Below are positions 8,520-14,449 of a DNA stretch of 29,082 bases, one piece after another. Both the position numbers and the translations under genes were made by a program. Position 1 is the stretch's first letter; every line of letters starts with the position of its first letter. The stretch lies in the IMG/VR virus record IMGVR_UViG_3300012358_000006, positions 1 to 29,082 of that record. One strand, written 5' to 3'. This DNA is from a virus. The notes beneath the pieces were generated by a model. The model made no database searches. It was not told the origin of the DNA and saw nothing but the letters and a program-made list of their open reading frames with translations.

Positions 8520-9791
8520 TTGAACACGAAAGCTTCAACCCTCTGGCGTCCGGGTACCGGGTACGACCTGGTTTTCCCGGCCGGTGGGTACACGCAGAAC
8601 CCGCGTTCTCTGAAGCGTGGGATGGACGAACTGGTTGACCTCCGGGCCCTGGGCATCGTGCCCGGTATTTCCGGTGGTGCTCCGGTTCACGGCACGCACA
8701 CGGTCAGCGACGTCCTGACGCAACTCGCGGACGGCACCCCACTCAACGACGTGTGGGACACGTTCATGGCGTTGCTCAACGCCACGAACAGTTCCAGGCA
8801 AGCGCTCATCCAATTCCTCACCTACGCGGTTGGCCAGCCCACGGAGACCGTGGCACAGGTTGGCGATGGTGTGGATTTCGAGGACGCCACGGAGTTCGGT
8901 GTTCCGGTCGCCGGTCGTGTGCTTCCGAACTACTTCCAACTGGGGTACTCCTTCAAGTGGTATGACCTCGCGGGTCGGTACACGTGGCAGTACCTCAGCG
9001 AGGCGACGCAGCAAATGGTCGACTCGCTGGCCAACGCGGCAGTGGAAGCGTACTGGCGCAAGCTCATGGTCGAGATGATGAAGGCGTTGTTCTCGAACGT
9101 CAACACCACCGCGACCATCAAGGGGAACAACTACACGGTGTATCGGTTCTACAACGCGGATGGTACCGTTCCCCCGACGTACAAGACGAACACGTTCACG
9201 GGTTCCCACACCCACTACGTCCGTTCCGGTGCGGCTACGGTCGATTCCGGTGACCTGGACGAAATCGCCAACGACTTCGACATGCACGGGTACACCCAAC
9301 TACTCGGGTACACCCGGATCGTCATGGTGAACAAGGCCGAAGGCGATGTCATTCGGACGTTCAAGGCTGTGCAGAACGGTGGCACGGCCAAGTGGGATTT
9401 CCTCCCGGCGACCAATCAGCCGGGGACGTTCGTCAACCAGACCCAGATCGTGATGGGCCAGGGTCCGCCTGCCGGATCGCTCCGGGGTCTGACGGTCATC
9501 GGTTCGTACGGGATGCTCCTGATCGTACAGGACGACTGGTTCCCGGCAGGGTACATCGTCGGTGTCGCCACGGGTGGCGAGAACAACCTCACCAACCCGT
9601 TGGGTCTCCGGGAACACGCGAACGCCAACCTCCGGGGTCTGCGACTCGTCAAGGGTCGGACGCCGGATTACCCGCTGATCGATGCGTACTGGATGGCCGG
9701 CTTCGGCTTCGGCACCCGTCAGCGTGGCGGGGCATACGTCATGCAGATCGCTACGGCTGGTTCGTACGCCCCTCCGGCAGCGTACAGCTAA
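8520..9791 (+). CDS. major capsid protein
   Basis: This 423-residue protein is the most likely shell subunit: right size and position, preceded by a strong AAGGAGG site (8506-8512) suited to high expression. TTG 8520 is preferred to TTG 8514 because spacing to that site is seven bases rather than one. The N-terminus (NTKASTLWRPGTGYDLVFPAGG), the ALIQFLTYAVGQPTETV segment, the long helix ending in YWRKLMVEMMKALFSN and the C-terminal YWMAGFGFGTRQRGGAYVMQ fit an HK97-fold capsid protein. Codons are more uniformly GC-ending than in neighbouring genes, as expected of a highly expressed gene. No cleavage site for a delta domain is evident. Confidence 0.88.
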   Translation: MNTKASTLWRPGTGYDLVFPAGGYTQNPRSLKRGMDELVDLRALGIVPGISGGAPVHGTHTVSDVLTQLADGTPLNDVWDTFMALLNATNSSRQALIQFLTYAVGQPTETVAQVGDGVDFEDATEFGVPVAGRVLPNYFQLGYSFKWYDLAGRYTWQYLSEATQQMVDSLANAAVEAYWRKLMVEMMKALFSNVNTTATIKGNNYTVYRFYNADGTVPPTYKTNTFTGSHTHYVRSGAATVDSGDLDEIANDFDMHGYTQLLGYTRIVMVNKAEGDVIRTFKAVQNGGTAKWDFLPATNQPGTFVNQTQIVMGQGPPAGSLRGLTVIGSYGMLLIVQDDWFPAGYIVGVATGGENNLTNPLGLREHANANLRGLRLVKGRTPDYPLIDAYWMAGFGFGTRQRGGAYVMQIATAGSYAPPAAYS

Positions 9792-9876
9792 TCGGGTCAT
9801 CCCTGGGAGTTGCGTCGATGGGTTTCTGTTGGCGCAACACCTGGGGTTGTGCTCACTGACATCGAAAGGAAAGCAC

Positions 9877-10332
9877 GTGTCCCGACAGATCAACGTCAAC
9901 GACCCGGACTCGTGGAGCGACGAGGATCGTCTCTACCTCCGGGACCGGCTGGAATCCGTGCCGCCTCAGCATCGACATGTTCTGGCCACTCCGACGGCCA
10001 GCCCGCCTGGGGAAGCCGAGACCGTGGAAATCGCGCGGCTCCGGATGTTCCTCGAGAACAACTATCCCGAAGACATGGCCGCGATGGATCAGGGAGACAC
10101 GCCGGTTGGTGTGGCTATCCGACTCCTCACGACCGACGACACCACAGATCCGGATACTCTCACGAGTGCCGGGGACGACTACGACACGTGGAATGTGGCA
10201 GACCTTCGGGTCGAGGCGGATTCCCGTCGTCGCGAGAATCCCGAGGCCAACATCCCGGCCGACGTGTCAAAGACCAAGAAAGCCGACGTCATCGCGATTC
10301 TCCGGGATTACGACGCGAAGTACCCGGACTGA
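9877..10332 (+). CDS. hypothetical protein with SAP / Rho-N-like C-terminal motif
   Basis: A 151-residue protein after the major capsid gene. GTG 9877 follows AAAGGAAAG. The in-frame ATG at 9682 lies inside the capsid gene and is not used. The C-terminal 50 residues (WNVADLRVEADSRRREN, then KTKKADVIAILRDYD) match the helix-extended-loop-helix pattern of SAP or Rho-N domains, a small nucleic-acid-binding fold seen in actinophage structural proteins. The N-terminal part is acidic. Position suggests a head or neck protein that could touch packaged DNA, but this is inference. Confidence 0.7.
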   Translation: MSRQINVNDPDSWSDEDRLYLRDRLESVPPQHRHVLATPTASPPGEAETVEIARLRMFLENNYPEDMAAMDQGDTPVGVAIRLLTTDDTTDPDTLTSAGDDYDTWNVADLRVEADSRRRENPEANIPADVSKTKKADVIAILRDYDAKYPD

Positions 10333-10373
10333 CCGGACGCCCGAGCACGTATAGCCTCCACGTGTTTCGGGAA

Positions 10374-10410
10374 GGGTCGGGGATGGTGATTCGCGGCGCC
10401 ACCCCGACCC
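10374..10410 (+). terminator. GC-rich hairpin between head and connector genes
   Basis: GGGTCGGGG (10374-10382) and CCCCGACCC (10402-10410) form a perfect 9-bp stem with a 19-base loop in the 142-base gap. No T-tract follows. It could attenuate transcription from the highly expressed capsid gene into the connector genes, or protect the 3' end of the upstream mRNA. Confidence 0.5.
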
Positions 10411-10474
10411 GCTCAGATGGCCTGTAAGACGTTGATGGCCCCAATGGGGTCCCACACCATCCCAGGAGTGTGAA

Positions 10475-10786
10475 ATGGCCTCTACGGACGAACTGGCGGC
10501 CTTGCGCAGGGCCACCGCGTTGGATGCCGATGACACGACGTACACCGATGAACTGTTGTCGGCCATGTTCGCGTCTTATGGGTCGCTGTCGGCTACCGCT
10601 GCCCAGGTGTGGCGTGAGAAAGCCGCAGCAACGGCTGGCATGGTCGACACTACCGAATCCGGATCATCGCGGAAACTGTCGGACGTCCACAAGGGTGCTC
10701 TGACGATGGCTGCTGACTTTGATGGTGTGGATGTCACGGTCGAGCGTCCACGGCGGTCGTTCACTGTGGTGGTTGAACGGCAGTGA
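10475..10786 (+). CDS. head-to-tail adaptor/connector
   Basis: A 103-residue protein with an AGGAG site before ATG 10475. The middle and end are helical and contain the pattern seen in actinophage head-tail adaptors (AAQVWREKAAATAGMVDT, then ESGSSRKLSDVHKGALTMA). Adaptors form the ring below the portal. The next gene starts in a GTGA overlap with its stop, and the order adaptor, stopper, completion protein, tail terminator matches siphophages in general. Confidence 0.75.
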   Translation: MASTDELAALRRATALDADDTTYTDELLSAMFASYGSLSATAAQVWREKAAATAGMVDTTESGSSRKLSDVHKGALTMAADFDGVDVTVERPRRSFTVVVERQ

Positions 10787-11163
10787 CCACACCGGGGAAA
10801 GTGTTGGTCATCCAGCGTGAGATGACCAAGACATACATCGCGCAGGACCCAACCACGATTTCGTTGATTCCCACGGTGAAGACTCACACCGATTCAGGGT
10901 CACAGGTGGAAGAGGATGGTCCGGTCCGCGCACCTCAAACGTTCAAGCTCATCAGCATCGAGTTCACCCCGCAGGGAACTAATCCTCGCATCACCGTGGA
11001 TGGGGTGGAGCGCATCATTGGCTTTTACTTGTTGGGCGAATGGAGTGCCATCGTTGAACCCGGAGACCATTGGGTCGGTGATGACGGACGCAGGTACACG
11101 GTCATCGCAATGATGGATGGTCACGGGTACGAGACCAAAGCGGCAGTTGAGGCACATGGTTAG
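10783..11163 (+). CDS. head-to-tail stopper (head closure protein)
   Basis: A 126-residue beta-rich protein, start GTG 10783 overlapping the previous stop by four bases. Stoppers close the channel after packaging and form the docking surface for the tail. Segments such as KLISIEFTPQGTNPRITVDG and GEWSAIVEPGDHWVGDDGRR, ending in YTVIAMMDGHGY, give the small beta-barrel character of this family. The call rests on size, beta content and position between adaptor and completion protein, as no catalytic motif exists for the family. Confidence 0.65.
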   Translation: MTTPGKVLVIQREMTKTYIAQDPTTISLIPTVKTHTDSGSQVEEDGPVRAPQTFKLISIEFTPQGTNPRITVDGVERIIGFYLLGEWSAIVEPGDHWVGDDGRRYTVIAMMDGHGYETKAAVEAHG

Positions 11164-11530
11164 CGGCCTGAAATTCGACTACGATTCGTTGTCCCCGAAT
11201 CTGAAACGATTGTTGCCTGTGGTTGATGCAGCGGTAGACCTGACATTCGACCATTACGAGTCGGTGGCCGAAACCGACATGCGGACCAACGCGCCATGGA
11301 CGGACCGCACAGGCAACGCGCGAAACGGGTTGATGGCCAAGCACGACAGCACGCCGATGGTCAAGCACGAACTCACCTTGTACCACTCGATGCCATACGG
11401 ATTCTGGTTGGAGGTGCGATGGTCAGGAAGGTACGCCATCATCGGTCCCACGATGTTCAAGCTTGCACCGGATCTGACCAGAGCACTTACCTTGGCCATC
11501 GACGCAGCGGTTAAGAGGATGCCGGGATGA
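11156..11530 (+). CDS. HK97 gp10-like tail completion protein
   Basis: A 124-residue protein starting at ATG 11156 inside the end of the stopper gene. It has the pattern of HK97 gp10-like minor proteins at the head-tail joint: a helical N-terminus (LSPNLKRLLPVVDAAVDLTF), then NAPWTDRTGNARNGLMAKHD, then a strand region (YGFWLEVRWSGRYAIIGPT) and a final helix. The WTDRTGNAR segment and the YGFWLE strand are characteristic of this family. It overlaps the next gene by four bases. Confidence 0.75.
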   Translation: MVSGLKFDYDSLSPNLKRLLPVVDAAVDLTFDHYESVAETDMRTNAPWTDRTGNARNGLMAKHDSTPMVKHELTLYHSMPYGFWLEVRWSGRYAIIGPTMFKLAPDLTRALTLAIDAAVKRMPG

Positions 11531-11922
11531 GACAATACATCGCCCGAGCGTTGTGGTCCGATGCTCCACTGGGCACGTTGGGCATCACCAAGGCGGGTAC
11601 GTATTCCGGCGACGTCGACTCACCAATCCAACGGCCGTACATCGTGCTCCGGTGGCAAGAGGCGACCCCCGGTGTGGGAAGGTCCGAAACCAAGCAACGT
11701 GGACTGATCATCTACGTCCATGATGTCTACAATGACTACACCCGAATTGACGCCATAGTCCGGCGCATCCGCGAGGTGTTCGAAGCGATCGCTGGAGCTC
11801 GCACAGAAAGTGGTTGGGTTACCCAGGTTGACTGGGTGACTGATTCGGGTGACCTGTCAGACGACACCAGTAAGACCATCATGAGGACCACGGCATACAA
11901 CGTTGTCGGATCGGGGATGTGA
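11527..11922 (+). CDS. tail terminator protein
   Basis: A 131-residue protein in an ATGA overlap with the preceding gene. Tail terminators cap the growing tail tube and join it to the head. The alternating alpha/beta pattern fits (RPYIVLRWQEATPGVG, then RGLIIYVHDVYNDYTRIDAIVRRIREVFEAI and a final strand region), as does its place just before the major tail protein group. There is no enzymatic motif, so the assignment is by gene order and general character. Confidence 0.7.
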   Translation: MRQYIARALWSDAPLGTLGITKAGTYSGDVDSPIQRPYIVLRWQEATPGVGRSETKQRGLIIYVHDVYNDYTRIDAIVRRIREVFEAIAGARTESGWVTQVDWVTDSGDLSDDTSKTIMRTTAYNVVGSGM

Positions 11923-11926
11923 GGAC

Positions 11927-12310
11927 ATGGCACGGTATATCAAGTACGTCGGACTGTCGCACGTGCGGGAAATTCTCGACACCGAATGGGCGGCTCTCGA
12001 TCCACCTGTCGAGAATGACACACTCCGGTGGGACCGGGCCAACGGATGGACCATCCCGGCTGACCGGGTATCGGAAGATGCCTGGCCGTACATCGAAGCC
12101 GACAACGAATTGGTCCTGATCGACCGGGACTATCGAGGTCTGGCGGATGCCGATTCTGCCAACGCCGATGCCGAGTTGTTCCCTCCACTCATGACGGCCG
12201 AACAAGCGGAAGCATTCACGCCTACGACCGATGAATCCACGGCCGATGAGGAGGTCGAGGAACGTCCGGCAGATCAGTCGACCGGCTCTGTGTCGGTTGA
12301 CGACGAGTGA
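11927..12310 (+). CDS. small acidic tail-region protein (127 aa)
   Basis: ATG 11927 follows GAGGAC four bases after the tail terminator stop. The N-terminal half (ARYIKYVGLSHVREILDTEW) looks folded. The C-terminal half is acidic and low in complexity (DESTADEEVEERPADQSTG). Proteins of this kind are frequent next to the tail terminator in actinophages, without known function. The stop overlaps the next small gene (GTGA). Confidence 0.7.
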   Translation: MARYIKYVGLSHVREILDTEWAALDPPVENDTLRWDRANGWTIPADRVSEDAWPYIEADNELVLIDRDYRGLADADSANADAELFPPLMTAEQAEAFTPTTDESTADEEVEERPADQSTGSVSVDDE

Positions 12311-12414
12311 AACTGTCGTGGTTCATCCGTCCAGATTGGATGATGCGTAGGGCATACGCGATCGGCACGCTGGCCGGCGTGGTGTCTGTGTTTTCTCTTC
12401 GACTGTTCATGTGA
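12307..12414 (+). CDS. 35-aa single-span membrane peptide
   Basis: A very short gene: GTG 12307 overlaps the preceding stop in the coupling pattern GTGA and the frame ends at TGA 12412-12414. The product begins MKLSWFIRPDWMMRRAY and continues with a hydrophobic stretch (AIGTLAGVVSVFSLRLFM), giving one predicted membrane span with a basic N-terminal flank (inside-positive). The next gene starts nine bases after its stop. Overlap at one end and tight spacing at the other support real translation, but no function can be given. Confidence 0.5.
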   Translation: MKLSWFIRPDWMMRRAYAIGTLAGVVSVFSLRLFM

Positions 12415-12422
12415 GGTTACCC

Positions 12423-12638
12423 ATGGACTTACGCTGCCCATCGAAAAAGCACGGCGAACTATTGCAACCATCGAATGACGAAGGGGTTGTTGAGGTTCGT
12501 TGTGTATCTCGATGGTGTGGCGGTCGTTCGGGTGTGATCGTTTTGCATCGGTTCTCTACCCACACGGGAGAACTCATGCAGACGAATAAATACCAACAAC
12601 CCCCAACACAGGAAGGGAGAGTGGGGGATGGCACTTAA
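12423..12638 (+). CDS. Com-like zinc-finger protein
   Basis: A 71-residue protein. ATG 12423 follows GAGGTTA. The motif CPSKKHGELL followed by VEVRCVSRWCGGRSGVIVLH gives cysteines spaced like a zinc ribbon, and resembles small actinophage proteins with a Com-like (Mu Mom translational activator) zinc finger. The C-terminus overlaps the start of the major tail protein gene at 12628 by 11 bases, so its translation is coupled to that gene. A nucleic-acid-binding role, perhaps on mRNA of the tail operon, is suggested by the family and position but not proven. Confidence 0.7.
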   Translation: MDLRCPSKKHGELLQPSNDEGVVEVRCVSRWCGGRSGVIVLHRFSTHTGELMQTNKYQQPPTQEGRVGDGT

Positions 12639-13188
12639 CACCATTCCGCTGCCGTTTGGTCTGCGGGATGTGAAGATCACGCCGTACACGGACCTGACGC
12701 GTACGGTACTCGCTGGGTCATCGATTGACCTGCCGAACGCACAGACGTTCACATGGACCGAGACCGAGGATTACGAAGACCTTCGTGGTGACGACGCGCT
12801 CCAGACGTCGCACGGCAAAGGCCCAGTCGTGACATGGGATCTCGAGAGTGGCGGTCTGTCGTTCGAGGCATGGGCAGCAGTCGCGGGTGGCATCGTCACC
12901 ACGACCGGTGTCACGCCGAACCAGATCAAGACACATCGCAAAAGCGTGCTCGATGTCCGGCCGTTTTTCAAGGTCGAAGGCCAGGCCATCAGTGACAGCG
13001 GTGGGGATGTGCATGGTGTGGTGTACGCATGCCGCGCCACGGGGGATCTCAAAGCCGAGATGAAGGACGGCACGTTCATGGTGCCTGCCATGTCCGGCAA
13101 AGGTTTCGGGTCCAAACTGCTGTCTGGTCCGCCGGTCAATACGGCCTACGACTGGGTGCAGAACGAAACGGCGGTATCGATCCCATGA
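12628..13188 (+). CDS. major tail protein
   Basis: A 186-residue tube subunit candidate. It precedes the tail chaperones and tape measure, the normal place, and starts in an 11-base overlap with the zinc-finger gene; GGAAGGGAGAG lies upstream. Sequence features fit: early beta strands (LRDVKITPYTDLTRTVLAG), a GKGPVVTWDLESGGLSFEAW segment, and KAEMKDGTFMVPAMSGKGFG. The length is at the short end for siphophage tube proteins. The stop overlaps the next gene (ATGA). Confidence 0.82.
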   Translation: MALNTIPLPFGLRDVKITPYTDLTRTVLAGSSIDLPNAQTFTWTETEDYEDLRGDDALQTSHGKGPVVTWDLESGGLSFEAWAAVAGGIVTTTGVTPNQIKTHRKSVLDVRPFFKVEGQAISDSGGDVHGVVYACRATGDLKAEMKDGTFMVPAMSGKGFGSKLLSGPPVNTAYDWVQNETAVSIP

Positions 13189-13568
13189 CCGATTTCTCCG
13201 CCAACGTTCAGAAACCCGGACTTACTGGTATCGCCCCGACCTACAACGCGGTTACGGCTGCGGACAAGTTCACGGCGATTCCAAACGCGCGGTACATGCT
13301 CCACTACAAGAACGGTGCAACCGCGCAGGCCACCGGTGGATCTCCCAACAAGATCACGGATCCGACCACACCGATCCCGGGCAGTTCGTCGGCGTCGGCA
13401 GGATTCGCGGATGCGGTAACCCAAGCATCACCGGGTATGACCGCCACTTCCGAGTTCGTCGTGTGGATCGACAACTCCACACGGTTCCGTGATGCTACAG
13501 GATTCATCAACATGGTTCACCCCGGAACGTTGACCACGGTCACCGTGGCCATCTTCGGGCCGTTCTGA
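13185..13568 (+). CDS. tail-associated hypothetical protein
   Basis: A 127-residue protein, ATGA-coupled to the major tail protein. It is rich in Thr, Ala and Pro with several strands (GIAPTYNAVTAADKFTAIPN, ATSEFVVWIDNSTRFRDATG, LTTVTVAIFGPF). The character is that of a small beta-sandwich found after the tube protein in several actinophages. It may decorate the tail tube. No defined family is recognised. Confidence 0.65.
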   Translation: MTDFSANVQKPGLTGIAPTYNAVTAADKFTAIPNARYMLHYKNGATAQATGGSPNKITDPTTPIPGSSSASAGFADAVTQASPGMTATSEFVVWIDNSTRFRDATGFINMVHPGTLTTVTVAIFGPF

Positions 13569-13599
13569 TCCATCGACAACGGGTTTTAGGAGCACTGGG

Positions 13600-14190
13600 A
13601 TGCCACCCATCAAAAACACCTGGGGCCAGAATGACCCCGAAGGCACCATCCGGGTAATCACCACACCGAGCGGGAGCCAATGCTCTGCCGAACGTGTCGG
13701 CATGACTGGTCTGGTCCGAGCCGGTGTGCTCACCGAAGGCGACACGCTGACTGATCTCGTGGATAAGAAACACGTTCGCCGAGTTCGTGGGGGGAAGACC
13801 GCCGATCACGAACAGATCGACGTTATGTCTTTGGCTCGGGACCCGGAAGCCCTCGGACGCGTGGTCATGCTTGTTGACCGGGTGATGCCGTTCGTGGTCA
13901 AAGATCCCGTAGTGCGTTTGCATTTCGTGGAATTCACCGAACGTGCGCCGGACGGGGCGATGACCCGACGCCTGACCGACGAGGAACGGGCCACTGAAAT
14001 CGAGATCAGTGGATCGTGCATCTGGACCGATCAGATTCCTCTCGAAGACAAAATGTTCATCTTCAACTGGGCGGTGGGAGGTTCGGCCGACGCCGAGCGA
14101 TTTCTGTCACAATCCGAGGGTGCTGTGGCAGATGTGGCAGATGGCAAGGGCGTATCACGTCCGCCCAAGCGAACTACTCGCGCTAAGTAA
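13600..14190 (+). CDS. tail assembly chaperone, short product (gpG-like)
   Basis: A 196-residue protein upstream of the tape measure gene, the place of the tail assembly chaperone pair. ATG 13600 has TAGGAG seven bases upstream. The product contains helices such as LARDPEALGRVVMLVDRVM and DEERATEIEISGSC and ends in a basic tail (RPPKRTTRAK). Near the 3' end a tandem repeat GTGGCAGAT (14125-14133, 14134-14142) encodes VAD twice. The second chaperone domain is read in a different frame that overlaps the 3' end. Chaperones bind the tape measure during tail assembly and are absent from the virion. Confidence 0.82.
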   Translation: MPPIKNTWGQNDPEGTIRVITTPSGSQCSAERVGMTGLVRAGVLTEGDTLTDLVDKKHVRRVRGGKTADHEQIDVMSLARDPEALGRVVMLVDRVMPFVVKDPVVRLHFVEFTERAPDGAMTRRLTDEERATEIEISGSCIWTDQIPLEDKMFIFNWAVGGSADAERFLSQSEGAVADVADGKGVSRPPKRTTRAK

Positions 14191-14443
14191 AGATTCATAC
14201 CTGTCGTTCTCAGTGGACCGTGCGGTGTGGTTGTTCGGCCGGTCCGTGGAATATGACATGGATCAAGCTGAGGCTGCACTTCCGGAAAAAGCCGATCGGG
14301 CACGACGCACTGCCGCGCGTACTGCGGTGTTTGACGCATACATGCATTCCGGGGATGAGTCGTCACGGGCTGCACCAGTTCAAAAGGGACGGTTCGCCGA
14401 TCCCATGGTTGCAATCAAGGCGAGGAATCAATCCGGGAGGTAG
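13600..14443 (+). CDS. tail assembly chaperone, frameshifted product (gpGT-like)
   Basis: The T domain (ARAYHVRPSELLALSKDSY to the TAG at 14441-14443) is in the frame one base ahead of the first chaperone frame, with no good ribosome site of its own. Siphophages normally make it as a fusion by programmed frameshifting, most often -1. Here the required change is +1 (or -2). A +1 slip at CCC-A (14164-14167) would give 189 residues of the first frame followed by SELLALSK and 91 residues in total from the second, about 280 aa. Homologous G-T fusions support the biology. The exact site is inferred. Confidence 0.65.
14161..14168 (+). other. candidate +1 frameshift site
   Basis: In the first chaperone frame the codons are CCG CCC AAG. 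Proline tRNA on CCC can re-pair one base forward on CCA, after which AGC GAA CTA CTC continues the T domain. A CCC-type site is a known +1 slippage context in some phage tail chaperones. No canonical -1 heptamer would give the observed frame. Confidence 0.4.
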
Positions 14444-14449
14444 GTGCAG

